DNA of 35,220 bases from Sva-07 sp964592115 (GTDB taxonomy: Bacteria; Actinomycetota; Acidimicrobiia; Acidimicrobiales; Ilumatobacteraceae): positions 1 through 35,220 of the forward strand of contig CAZQCP010000020.1 of assembly GCA_964592115.1 (NCBI GenBank), given 5' to 3'. This document shows positions 1 through 7,806 of the stretch, one piece after another; position 1 is the first letter of the stretch, and every line of letters starts with the position of its first letter. The position numbers and the translations under genes were made by a program. The notes under the pieces were generated by a model. The model saw only the letters and a list, made by a program, of their open reading frames with translations, searched no databases and had not been told where the DNA came from.

Positions 1-821
1 GTGAGGGCGACGAAGGGCACCTGACGCTGGAACTGCTCGAACACGCTCGCCACGTCGGGGTCGGTGAGGCGCGACTGGTCGCCGTCGGCGATCGAGTCGA
101 GCACGGTGAGCAAGAAGTTGAGTCCGGTGCTCGACGCGAAGGGGTCGGTGTAGCCCATCACGAGGTCGCCGGCGATGACCGCGTCGACGAGGTTCTCCGG
201 GGTCAACTCGCCGTAGTCGGCTCGCAGCTGGTCGGCGGTCGCGTCCTTCATCACGATGCCGGCGACGTTGGAAACGGTCTTCGCCCGCACCTCGGTCATC
301 GGCTGGTACACGGCAGCCATCTCGGTCCACAGCTCGTTCGACGGCGTGAAGGCATGCGGCAGATCGCGCCCGCGGGCGATGAACTGGTAGCCGGTGCCGG
401 AGGCGATGAACCGCAGGTTGACGCCGACGGTGCGTCCGTCGGCGAGCGTGATGCCGGCCCGGTTGAAGTCCTCGGTCACCTCCCGCATCCAGCCGTCGGT
501 GCCGTCACCGGACTTCTCGGTCGACGACCAGACCTCGATCACCTCGTCGGCGCTGCGCGGCGCCGCGGCGGTGATCGGGAATCCGTCGAGCGGCGGCAGT
601 GTCTCGGCGAGGTCGCCACCGGTCGGTGGCGGGATGGAGGCCGTGCGCGTGACCGGGTCGTCGACCCAGTCGATGTCGTCGGCGAGCTCGGCGAGCCGCG
701 CCACCGCATCGTCCTGGTTCATCGGCGCGCTGCGATCGCCGTCACTGCCGCACGACGCGGCGATGATCGCCAGCGTGGCGGCTGCGGCGGTGATCCGAAC
801 GATCCGTCGCGGGCGCCTCAT
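1..821 (-). CDS. Solute-binding lipoprotein (3' end beyond window)
   Basis: Only the first 273 codons are visible; the gene runs off the left edge. The start ATG overlaps the telA stop by four bases (ATGA), so translation is probably coupled. The N-terminus is a lipoprotein signal: basic residues, a hydrophobic stretch, and a lipobox ending in IIAASC with Cys24 as the predicted lipidation site. The mature part reads like an extracellular solute-binding protein, with segments such as EVIEVWSSTEKSGDG and MGYTDPFASSTGLNFLLTVL. Proteins of this kind, often with a C-terminal von Willebrand A domain, occur beside telA in actinobacteria; whether this one has that domain cannot be seen. Role (inference): membrane-anchored partner of the TelA/XpaC module. 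The ligand is unknown. Confidence 0.75.
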   Translation of the reverse strand, partial: MRRPRRIVRITAAAATLAIIAASCGSDGDRSAPMNQDDAVARLAELADDIDWVDDPVTRTASIPPPTGGDLAETLPPLDGFPITAAAPRSADEVIEVWSSTEKSGDGTDGWMREVTEDFNRAGITLADGRTVGVNLRFIASGTGYQFIARGRDLPHAFTPSNELWTEMAAVYQPMTEVRAKTVSNVAGIVMKDATADQLRADYGELTPENLVDAVIAGDLVMGYTDPFASSTGLNFLLTVLDSIADGDQSRLTDPDVASVFEQFQRQVPFVAL

Positions 822-2080
822 TCGTCGACTCCGTCGGCCGTGTGGGTGATCTCGCCGATGTCGACGGTGCCGTCGAGCTGCCCTTCGTCGAGCTTGGTCG
901 TGGCGCGGCGGCCGCTCTCCATCTGGCGGATCTCCTCCTCGGTCGCCGCCGTCAACTGGTCGAGCTCGACGATCGTGCCGGCCATCGTCGGCAGCGCCTC
1001 GCGTCGGTAGCGGGAGATCTCGTCGAGCGCCGTCTGGATGTCGGCGAACGCGGACTTCAGCGACTCCATGTCGAGCATCGTGCTGGACGCCTGCTGGTGG
1101 ATGGCCGTGCCCTGTGTCTTCAGCCGCTCGGCGGTGCCGGCGATCATCGCCGACGTCGTCTCGTTGATCGCTTCGATCTTGTCGAGCACCAGCTTCTGGT
1201 GGGCGAGGCCGAGGGCGACGGTGACGGCGACCTGCAGTGCGCTGATCGTGACGTCGAGGGCGCGGTCGACGCCGCGGACCAGCTCGCGGTTGTTGCGGAT
1301 CAGGATCTCCACCGCCAACACGCCTTGCTGGTTGACGGCCAGCTGCTGTTGGAGGTCGAGCGTGCGCTGGCGAACGGCGAACAAGATGTCTTCCTCGACG
1401 AACTGGCGCCGCGGGTCGTCCGGCCCGATCTCGGTCGCCAGCTTGTCGACGAGCTCGGCGTCGAGCGCCTGGGCGAGGGCGACCTGGTCGGTCAACGCGT
1501 GCGTCAGCTCGCGCATCTGCTTCTGGTCGTCGCCGAGCGTGACGTTGTCGCGCTTCAACTGATCGCGACCCCTCTCCAGCGACTTCACGATCGAGTCGAT
1601 CTGCGTCTGGCTGCTCTCGTAGCGCATGAAGTAGCGCTTGAGCGGGGTGCCGACGCCCGGGATCTTGCCGACCAGACGGGTGAGCCAGCCGGCGTCGGTG
1701 TCGAGGCCGGCGGGATCGAGCTTCTCGACCTCGATGCGCAGGTCGGAGAGCGACCGGGCGACGGGTCCGCCGTCTTCGGTGTTCTGCGCGAGGTCCTTGA
1801 GCGGCGCCTGGAGCATCCGGCTGCGCGTGGCCGAACGCGTCTGGAGCTCGCGGCCCATCGCGTCGACCGAGTCGCGGGCCGCGGTGCGGGCGCCGTCGTC
1901 GGCCGGGTCGATGCTGAGCAGCGTGGCGACCTGGGTGCGCGCCTGGGAGCGCAGCTCGTCGGTCGGTTCGGGTTCGGCGATCTCGAGCGCGGCACGCGCC
2001 TGGGGCACGTCGAGCACGAGGTTCAGGTGCGGTGTCGGCCCGGCCGTCTGCGGCGCGGGAGCGGAAGCGGCGTCGGTCAT
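818..2080 (-). CDS. TelA-family toxic anion resistance protein
   Basis: A 420-residue protein matching the TelA family in length and in its largely helical, Gln/Glu-rich core. Landmark segments are WLTRLVGKIPGVGTPLKRYF (about residues 130-155), the ELTHALTDQVALAQALDAEL region and the conserved RNNRELVRGVDRAL and LGLAHQKLVLDKIEAIN stretches. There are no membrane segments or signal peptide, so it is cytoplasmic. The start ATG has an AAGGA Shine-Dalgarno about 8 nt upstream. It is the middle gene of a three-gene minus-strand operon, 61 nt after the XpaC-like gene and overlapping the lipoprotein gene by 4 nt. The family was named for tellurite resistance, but the biochemical role is unclear and many members act in envelope stress; tellurite resistance should not be assumed here. 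Confidence 0.9.
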   Translation of the reverse strand: MTDAASAPAPQTAGPTPHLNLVLDVPQARAALEIAEPEPTDELRSQARTQVATLLSIDPADDGARTAARDSVDAMGRELQTRSATRSRMLQAPLKDLAQNTEDGGPVARSLSDLRIEVEKLDPAGLDTDAGWLTRLVGKIPGVGTPLKRYFMRYESSQTQIDSIVKSLERGRDQLKRDNVTLGDDQKQMRELTHALTDQVALAQALDAELVDKLATEIGPDDPRRQFVEEDILFAVRQRTLDLQQQLAVNQQGVLAVEILIRNNRELVRGVDRALDVTISALQVAVTVALGLAHQKLVLDKIEAINETTSAMIAGTAERLKTQGTAIHQQASSTMLDMESLKSAFADIQTALDEISRYRREALPTMAGTIVELDQLTAATEEEIRQMESGRRATTKLDEGQLDGTVDIGEITHTADGVDE

Positions 2081-2141
2081 GGTCGGTCCTTGTCTTCGCG
2101 GTCGGGATTCGTGTGCGGGTGTCGGGCTGGCGGACGACGGC

Positions 2142-2897
2142 TCACGTTGCGTAGTCGGCGGTCCGCGCGGCCAGTGCTTCGAGCGCGGCCATCGCCGCTT
2201 CGGCGTCTTCGGGCTTCTTGCCGATCGGCGTGTCGGCGAGCGCCGTCGTCGTGCGGTCGAGCGCGGTCAGCGCCGATTCGTTCTGGGCGAGGAACTGGGC
2301 GATCCGCCGGCGTTGGTTGGTGCGCAGGTCGCGGCGCCGCTCCAGCGTCTCACGTTCGCGCGCCGCTGAATCGGCGTCAGCGTCGTCGCTGTCCAACTCG
2401 GTGAGGCGACGATCGATGTAGCCGTCGTCGATGGTGCTGATGCTCTCGGTGGCGACGGCCACCTCGTGGAGGTTGTCGATCGCCGCGTTGAACACCTGCT
2501 GCGCGGTGGCGAGGTAGCGGGCGTAGGTCATCTCTCCTGCATCGAGGCGATGCTGGAGCACACTCTTGAGGTTCTCCCGCTTCTGCACGAGTGCATCGAG
2601 CTGCTCGACGGGCTGGGTGTCGGGCAGCGCGGCGAGGCGGGTACGCAGTGCGGCGATCGCTTGTGGGTCGGCCTCGTCGACGCGGGGGATCGCGAACTGC
2701 AACTTGGCGAGCGTGCCGGTCGCCGACATCGTGAACGGCCACGCGACGACGGCGAGCACGGCGAGCACGATCAAGACGACCACGAGCACACCGGGCGGGT
2801 CGAGCAGTTCGAGGAAGAGCCACACGACCCCGGCCACGATGACCCCAACGATCCATGTCGGCGGGTACGTGGCTACTGCGCGACCCCAGCTCGTCAT
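2142..2897 (-). CDS. XpaC-like membrane protein of the TelA operon
   Basis: A 251-residue protein with two adjacent hydrophobic segments near the N-terminus (roughly residues 12-35 and 38-58: WIVGVIVAGVVWLFLELL, then VLVVVLIVLAVLAVVAW). A charged, helical cytoplasmic part follows, with likely coiled coil (VEQLDALVQKRENLKSVLQ; ERETLERRRDLRTNQRRR). XpaC-like (5-bromo-4-chloroindolyl phosphate hydrolysis) proteins commonly sit beside telA, and size and topology fit, but no catalytic motif can be named. An in-frame TTG at 2975 would add 26 residues rich in Arg, Gly and Ser. I prefer ATG at 2897 because a TATCCT -10 box lies exactly 8 nt before it, the leaderless geometry seen elsewhere in this window. 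Confidence 0.65.
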   Translation of the reverse strand: MTSWGRAVATYPPTWIVGVIVAGVVWLFLELLDPPGVLVVVLIVLAVLAVVAWPFTMSATGTLAKLQFAIPRVDEADPQAIAALRTRLAALPDTQPVEQLDALVQKRENLKSVLQHRLDAGEMTYARYLATAQQVFNAAIDNLHEVAVATESISTIDDGYIDRRLTELDSDDADADSAARERETLERRRDLRTNQRRRIAQFLAQNESALTALDRTTTALADTPIGKKPEDAEAAMAALEALAARTADYAT

Positions 2898-2905
2898 CCA
2901 TGCCG

Positions 2906-2911
2906 AGGATA
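2906..2911 (-). promoter_or_regulatory. -10 box of leaderless promoter, TelA operon
   Basis: On the minus strand the sequence is TATCCT followed by 8 nt and then the ATG at 2897. This matches the actinobacterial TANNNT -10 consensus at the distance expected for transcription starting on or next to the start codon. No -35 element is obvious. Confidence 0.5.
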
Positions 2912-2985
2912 ACGGGCTGCCTGCACGGCCCGGCCCGCGGCTGCCGTTGCGGCGCAACCCGAAGGTCCTGGTCAAGGGCCTCGGC

Positions 2986-3023
2986 TAGTGTCGACCCGTT
3001 CGCCAGAGCGAACGATGAAAGGA
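2986..3023 (+). promoter_or_regulatory. -10 box and RBS of the small antitoxin-like gene
   Basis: TAGTGT at 2986-2991 is a candidate -10 box. It would give a leader of about 30 nt carrying the Shine-Dalgarno AAAGGA at 3018-3023, six bases before ATG 3030. That ribosome site is why 3030 is chosen over the upstream in-frame ATG at 3015. Confidence 0.5.
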
Positions 3024-3029
3024 CTGACC

Positions 3030-3200
3030 ATGGGAATCCTCGACACGATCAAGGGAAAGTTTGGCGGCAAGAAGCCGCAAGTGAAGCAGGGCATCGACAC
3101 CGCCGCTGACAAGGTGGACGACAAGTTGCCGCAGCACGCCGACAAGATCCAGCAGGGCGCCAAGGTGGCCAAGGACGCCGTCGACAAGTTGCCCGACTGA
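3030..3200 (+). CDS. Small Rv0909/MT0933-family antitoxin-like protein
   Basis: A 56-residue, Lys/Asp-rich helical protein beginning MGILDTIKGKFGGKK and continuing with VKQGIDTAADKVDDK. This is the typical pattern of the short MT0933/Rv0909 antitoxin family (MGILDKAK... KQGIDKAAD...). The start at 3030 is supported by AAAGGA six bases upstream. In Mycobacterium some members pair with a toxin gene (Rv0910-type, START-like fold), but no such partner is adjacent: the next gene, 10 nt downstream on the same strand, is selA. It may therefore be a stand-alone member with a cell-envelope or stress function. Family assignment is fairly safe; the antitoxin role is only family lore. Confidence 0.75.
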   Translation: MGILDTIKGKFGGKKPQVKQGIDTAADKVDDKLPQHADKIQQGAKVAKDAVDKLPD

Positions 3201-3210
3201 CGCGTCCACC

Positions 3211-4524
3211 GTGACTGCGGGCGTGTCCTCTCCGCGTCCGCGCCCGCCGTCGGTCGATGCGCTGGCGCGGACGCTCGCGCGATCGGGCCTTCCGCACGCC
3301 CTGTGCGTCGACGTCGCCCGCGAGGCGATCGCCGCGGGTGACCCCGACTCGGCGGCAGCCCGCGCCGACGCGCTCGGCGCGTCGCTGTTGCAGCCGGTCG
3401 TCAACGCGACCGGCGTACTGCTCCACACGAACCTCGGGCGAGCGGCGCGGCGGATCGCGACCGAGGCCGTCCCGCCACGGGGAACGAACGTCGAGTTCGA
3501 CCTGACGACGGGAGAGCGCGGCTCGCGTCAGGCGGGCGTCGGTCGAGTGCTCGCGCACCTCTGCGGCAGCGAGGCGGCGATGGTCGTCAACAACAACGCC
3601 GCCGCAGTGCTCCTCGTGCTCGCCGCGCTCGCCGGCGGGCGGGGCGTCCCAGTGAGCCGTGGCGAGAGCGTCGAAATCGGCGGGTCGTTCCGAGTTCCGG
3701 ATGTGATGACCCAGTCCGGCGCCCGGCTGATCGACGTGGGCACCACGAACCGCACCCGGCTCGACGACTATCGCCGCGCGATCGGCGCCCCGGGCGCCGA
3801 TGTCGCCGTGGTGCTCAAGGTGCATCCGAGCAACTACCGCGTGGAAGGGTTCAGCGAGTCGACGACGATCGCCGAGCTGGCGAGCCTCGACGTCCCCGTG
3901 GTCGCCGATCTCGGCAGTGGGCTGATCGACGCTGACTGCCCGTGGCTGCCGGGTGCGCCGCCATCGTGGCTCGCCGGTGAACCTGCTGTCCGACAATCGC
4001 TCGCCGACGGCGCCGCACTCGTCACGTTCAGCGGCGACAAGCTGTTCGGCGGCCCGCAGGCGGGGATCATCGCCGGGCGCGCCGACCTCGTCGAGCGCTG
4101 CGGGCGTCATCCGCTCGCCCGCGCGCTGCGGCCGGGAACCATGGTGCTCGAGGCGCTCCAGGAGGTCGCTCTGGCCTACCTCGCCCGCACGGTGACCACG
4201 GTCGTGCCGTTCTGGACCATGGTGGCCACACCACTCGACGAGCTGGAGCGGCGCGCTGGCGCGGTGGTCGACGCCATCGCCGACGTGGAGCAGGACGCGC
4301 GGCTCGTCGCGACGGACGCGCTGCCCGGCGCAGGGTCGGCGCCTGGCGCGACGATCGACTCGTATGGCCTCGAACTGCGCGGTGACCGCCGGGCGACCCT
4401 GCGCCGCCACGCACCCCCGGTGATCGCCCGGACGCGCGACGACGTCACCGTGCTCGACCTGCGGGCAGTCGCTCCCGCCGACGACATCGTGCTCGTCGAC
4501 GCCATCCGCGCCAGCGCGCCGTGA
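3211..4524 (+). CDS. selA: L-seryl-tRNA(Sec) selenium transferase SelA
   Basis: A 437-residue PLP enzyme that converts seryl-tRNA(Sec) to selenocysteyl-tRNA(Sec) using selenophosphate. The N-terminal helical domain leads into the family signature LQPVVNATGVLLHTNLGRA, then GSRQAGVG and AAMVVNNNAAAVLL. The PLP-binding lysine is K277 in FSGDKLFGGPQAG. Length is close to the usual 450-465. The start is GTG, 10 nt after the upstream small gene, with no clear Shine-Dalgarno, so co-transcription with that gene is likely. It overlaps selB by 4 nt. selD, the tRNA-Sec gene and selenoprotein genes are not visible in the window. Confidence 0.96.
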   Translation: MTAGVSSPRPRPPSVDALARTLARSGLPHALCVDVAREAIAAGDPDSAAARADALGASLLQPVVNATGVLLHTNLGRAARRIATEAVPPRGTNVEFDLTTGERGSRQAGVGRVLAHLCGSEAAMVVNNNAAAVLLVLAALAGGRGVPVSRGESVEIGGSFRVPDVMTQSGARLIDVGTTNRTRLDDYRRAIGAPGADVAVVLKVHPSNYRVEGFSESTTIAELASLDVPVVADLGSGLIDADCPWLPGAPPSWLAGEPAVRQSLADGAALVTFSGDKLFGGPQAGIIAGRADLVERCGRHPLARALRPGTMVLEALQEVALAYLARTVTTVVPFWTMVATPLDELERRAGAVVDAIADVEQDARLVATDALPGAGSAPGATIDSYGLELRGDRRATLRRHAPPVIARTRDDVTVLDLRAVAPADDIVLVDAIRASAP

Positions 4525-6266
4525 CGATCCTCGGCACGGCCGGTCACGTCGATCACGGCAAGTCGTCGCTCGTCGAGGCGCTGACGGGCGTCCATCCCGA
4601 TCGCCTCGCCGAGGAGCGACGGCGCGGGCTGACGATCGATCTCGGCTTCGCTCACACCGTCCTTCCGTCGGGGAGGAAGGTCAGCATCGTCGACGTCCCC
4701 GGACACGTGCGGTTCCTCCACAACATGCTGGCCGGTGTCGGCGGGATCGCTGGCTGCGTGTTCGTCGTCGACGCCAGCGAAGGATGGAAGCCGCAGTCCG
4801 AGGAGCACCTGCGGATCCTCGAGCTGCTCGGCGCACACGACGGGGTGGTTGCACTGACGAAGGTGGACCTCCTCGATGCTGCAGCCCTCGACGCGGCGCG
4901 TGCCGACGTTGGGGCGCGGCTCACGGGCAGCTTTCTCGCCGATGCGCCTCGGGTCGCGGTCTCGACCGTCACCGGGCAGGGCATCGGCGATCTCGTGACG
5001 GCGGTCGACGCGCTGTGTGCTCGTGCGACGGCGCCGGTCGATCGATCGCGCCCGCGGTTGTGGATCGACCGGGTGTTCGCCGCCGCGGGCAGCGGCACGG
5101 TCGTGACCGGCACCTTGACCGGTGGCCGCCTGCGGGTCGGGGATGCGGTCACGGTCCAGCCGGGCGATCTTCGCTGCCGCGTCCGCGGCGTTCAGACGGC
5201 CGGGAGCGCGGTCGACGAGGTCGGACCGGGAACACGGGTCGCGTTGAACCTGGCCGGCGTCGGGCACGCGGAGTTGGACCGCGGCGCCGCCGTCGTCGAG
5301 CCCAGCCGGTGGCGGACGACCGGGCGTGTGGACGCGTCGCTCCGTGTGCTCGCTTCGCTCACGCATGACGTGACGCGCCGTGGCGCGTTCGCGCTGCACG
5401 TCGGTACGGCAGAGGTGGCCGTGAGGCTGCGTGTGCTCGGTGCGGACGACGCGATCGAACCCGGCGCCTCCGGGCTCGTGCGGCTCCACCTCGCTGGCCC
5501 GCTGCCGCTGCTGCCAGGCGACCGGTACGTACTGCGCGAGTCGGGACGCTCGGAGACGGTCGGCGGCGGAGAGGTGCTCGACATCGATCCCGTGCTGCCC
5601 GCACGTGACGCGGCGCCCGATCGGTCGGTGCAGCGAGTCGTGCGCGAGCGCGGATGGGTCACGGTCGACGAACTGGAGGGGCTGACCGGTGAGCGTGTCG
5701 CTCCGAACGTGGGGCAATGGGTCGCCGCGCCGCCGGCACTCGCCACACTTCGCGCCGCCGTGCAGGCCCGCATCGAGGGCGCCGGTCCTGCCGGGGTGGA
5801 CCTCGCGTCGCTCGACGATCGCGAACGCGCTCTCGTCGACGGGCTCGATCGGGTGGTCGTGGAGCGCGGTGTCGCACGATCGGTCGAGGCGCGCGATCCC
5901 TACGCGGCGCACCCCGCGCTCGATCTGCTGCGCACGGGTGGGTTGATGCCGGGCGATCCGGGGATCCCGCGCGGCGAGGTGCGCGAGCTCGTGCAGCGCG
6001 GACTTGCCGTGGAACGCGACCGGATCCTGTTCCACCCCGACGCGATCACCGCCGCGGCCACGGTCGCCGCGTCGCTCCTCGTCTCACGGCCCGATGGATT
6101 CACCGTCGCCGAGTTCCGCGATGCCACCGGCACGACGCGCAAGTTCGCCCTCCCGCTCGTGGCCGAGCTCGACGCCCGCGGCGTCACCCGCCGTCGAGGC
6201 GATCACCACGTCGCCGGCCCCCGCCTCCCCGACCCCCCGCAGCCGAACGATCCCACCGCCGAGTGA
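4521..6266 (+). CDS. selB: Selenocysteine-specific elongation factor SelB
   Basis: A 581-residue translation GTPase that delivers Sec-tRNA to UGA codons marked by a SECIS element. GTPase motifs are intact: G1 AGHVDHGKSS (K14), the G2-region signature RRRGLTIDLGFA, G3 DVPGH and G4 TKVD. EF-Tu-like domains II and III follow (IDRVFAAAGSGTVVTGTL; LPGDRYVLRESGR), then a long C-terminal part ending in winged-helix-like sequence (TVAEFRDATGTTRKFALPLVAELDARG form, near residues 530-560) that should bind the SECIS RNA. Length is near the family norm (about 580-630). The GTG start overlaps the selA stop (GTGA), so the two are translationally coupled. A long palindrome follows the stop. Confidence 0.96.
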   Translation: MTILGTAGHVDHGKSSLVEALTGVHPDRLAEERRRGLTIDLGFAHTVLPSGRKVSIVDVPGHVRFLHNMLAGVGGIAGCVFVVDASEGWKPQSEEHLRILELLGAHDGVVALTKVDLLDAAALDAARADVGARLTGSFLADAPRVAVSTVTGQGIGDLVTAVDALCARATAPVDRSRPRLWIDRVFAAAGSGTVVTGTLTGGRLRVGDAVTVQPGDLRCRVRGVQTAGSAVDEVGPGTRVALNLAGVGHAELDRGAAVVEPSRWRTTGRVDASLRVLASLTHDVTRRGAFALHVGTAEVAVRLRVLGADDAIEPGASGLVRLHLAGPLPLLPGDRYVLRESGRSETVGGGEVLDIDPVLPARDAAPDRSVQRVVRERGWVTVDELEGLTGERVAPNVGQWVAAPPALATLRAAVQARIEGAGPAGVDLASLDDRERALVDGLDRVVVERGVARSVEARDPYAAHPALDLLRTGGLMPGDPGIPRGEVRELVQRGLAVERDRILFHPDAITAAATVAASLLVSRPDGFTVAEFRDATGTTRKFALPLVAELDARGVTRRRGDHHVAGPRLPDPPQPNDPTAE

Positions 6267-6276
6267 CCCTGCCCGC

Positions 6277-6400
6277 CCCAAATCTGTCCGCTTCGTATCG
6301 CCGAGCGTGACATCCCCGACACATTTCGCGCCCCGCCGAACCATCCCCCGAAATGTGTCCGCGACGTGTCGCTCAGCGTGAGGAATCGGACAGATTTGGG
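6277..6400. repeat. 124-nt imperfect palindrome between convergent genes
   Basis: Two 52-nt arms (6277-6328 and 6349-6400) pair at 42 of 52 positions around a 20-nt loop. The outer ends (CCCAAATCTGTCCG / GATTTGGG) and inner ends (GGACACATTTCG type) are best conserved. It begins 11 nt after the selB stop and ends 25 nt before the stop of the convergent NfeD-like gene. It could act as a bidirectional terminator, or be a non-autonomous palindromic repeat; pairing mismatches cluster in the middle of the arms. It has no coding capacity and is not tRNA-Sec. Confidence 0.85.
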
Positions 6401-6424
6401 TTGCTGGAGCGCGGGTCGTGCGTC

Positions 6425-7804
6425 TCAGGCGCTGTCGGTGGGCTGCTTCGTGCGCATCTCGCGGTAGTCGCGGGCGGCGCCTTCGAGCGGCTCGACGTCG
6501 AGGGTCACGCCGTCGATGCCGGCCACGCGCAGCGGGGCGCCGTCGGCGAGGGGGGTCGCCCGGTTCGTGCGCGCTCGCCACCGGGCGCCACGCACCTCGA
6601 CGAAGCCATCCGGATCAACCGCGCCGACGGCGACGCCCTCCTCGCCGATCATCCAGTCGCGACCGATCGTGGGCGTGGCGAAGCGCGTGCGCACCATCGA
6701 CGGCATGCCGACGATGAACGTGAGGGCGATGCCGATCAACCCGGCGCCCAACGACAGCCACGACGGACGCATCGACGACCCGGGCACCGGCTCGAACAGG
6801 AACCAGCTCCCGAGCGCGGTCAACACGAGGCCGACACCGGTCCAAAAGCGCGGGATGCCGACCTGCACGTCGACCGCGAAGGCGAGCATCGCCAGCATGA
6901 TGACCACCACCGCCCACGGGCGGGTGGGAAGCACGGCGAGTCCGCTGAACGCCAACACGACACAGAGCGCGCCGACGCCACCGCCGATGCCGACGCCCGC
7001 GGTGAAGAACTCGAACACGAGCAACGCCAACCCGGTGAGCAACAGGAGGTACGCGACCTCCGGGCTGGCAACGGTGTGGAACAGCTGGTCGACCAGGGGC
7101 AGCTTGGCGAAACGCACGACAGCGATGGTGTCGAAGCGGGTCGAGCCGTCGTCGAGCACGACGAGCTCGGTGGTGTGCAAGACGATGCCGTTCTCCTCGA
7201 ACCCGTCCATCGCCTGCACCATGTTCGTGATCGTGGGGATGCCCTCGTCGTCGATCCGCTGCTTGAACACGTCGAGCGCACGGGCGTCGCTCAATCCGAC
7301 CGAACCATTGCGCAGCCGCTCCTCGGCGACTCCGAAGTCGACCGCCGTGCCGTCGGGCAGACCGGGCGGGTCGAGGGGGATGCCGATGTATCCGACGCGG
7401 GAGCCGGGTGACATGCCCGTGACATCGGCGACGGCGATGAGCTGGGCGGCGGTGCCGTAGAAGCGCGCGCCACTCGGACCGACCCACACCGCGATCGGGA
7501 TCGGCGCGTTCGCGACGCGGACGAGGAGGTCTTCGATCTCGTCATCGTCGACCACGGTGCCTTGGCTGTTGACCTGGAGCACGAGTGCCTGTGAACCGTC
7601 GTCGACAGCACGGTCGATGGCGTCGTGGATCGACCGGACGATGATCGGGTCGAAGTAGCCGCTGACCTGCAAGACGTCGACCCGGCCGGCGCCAGCCGGA
7701 GATGAGGTGTCGTCGCCGTTCTCGTCGGTCTGCGCGTGCGCGGGAGCGGCGAGGAGGCCGACGACGGACATCAACGTCAAGATGCCGATCGCTAGTCTTC
7801 GCAA
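6425..7804 (-). CDS. NfeD-like membrane protein with degenerate ClpP-type protease domain
   Basis: A 459-residue protein with a signal peptide (ILTLMSVVGLLAAPAHAQT), a ClpP/SppA-like domain at about 35-235, four to five membrane segments at about 250-385, and a C-terminal NfeD OB-fold (IGEEGVAVGAVDPDGFVEVRG). Full-length NfeD proteins are membrane serine proteases acting in membrane quality control. Here the segment matching the catalytic GARAASAG motif reads GARFYGTAA, so glycine stands where the serine should be, and no convincing catalytic lysine follows. Peptidase activity is therefore probably lost. The start is TTG at 7804, preceded by GGAGG 5 nt upstream and followed directly by the signal peptide; the 75 in-frame residues further upstream are low-complexity and antisense to the next gene. 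The start codon lies only 2 bp from that of the divergent ATPase gene. Confidence 0.85.
   Translation of the reverse strand: MRRLAIGILTLMSVVGLLAAPAHAQTDENGDDTSSPAGAGRVDVLQVSGYFDPIIVRSIHDAIDRAVDDGSQALVLQVNSQGTVVDDDEIEDLLVRVANAPIPIAVWVGPSGARFYGTAAQLIAVADVTGMSPGSRVGYIGIPLDPPGLPDGTAVDFGVAEERLRNGSVGLSDARALDVFKQRIDDEGIPTITNMVQAMDGFEENGIVLHTTELVVLDDGSTRFDTIAVVRFAKLPLVDQLFHTVASPEVAYLLLLTGLALLVFEFFTAGVGIGGGVGALCVVLAFSGLAVLPTRPWAVVVIMLAMLAFAVDVQVGIPRFWTGVGLVLTALGSWFLFEPVPGSSMRPSWLSLGAGLIGIALTFIVGMPSMVRTRFATPTIGRDWMIGEEGVAVGAVDPDGFVEVRGARWRARTNRATPLADGAPLRVAGIDGVTLDVEPLEGAARDYREMRTKQPTDSA
7793..7798 (+). promoter_or_regulatory. -10 box of leaderless promoter for ATPase pair
   Basis: TAGTCT ends 8 nt before GTG 7807 and lies inside the first codons of the divergent NfeD-like gene. 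Spacing fits transcription starting at or next to the GTG. Confidence 0.5.
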
Positions 7805-7806
7805 GG

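Noticed and set aside
842..2404. 520-codon plus-strand frame over telA
   Set aside because: Mirror frame of TelA with repetitive Val/Asp/Arg composition and no recognisable domain.
4176..6035. 619-codon minus-strand frame over selB
   Set aside because: Antisense shadow of SelB, whose GTPase motifs are unambiguous.
6277..6400. tRNA-Sec or SECIS element in the palindrome after selB
   Set aside because: No acceptor, T-loop or UCA anticodon can be placed, and no in-frame TGA gene ends or continues there.
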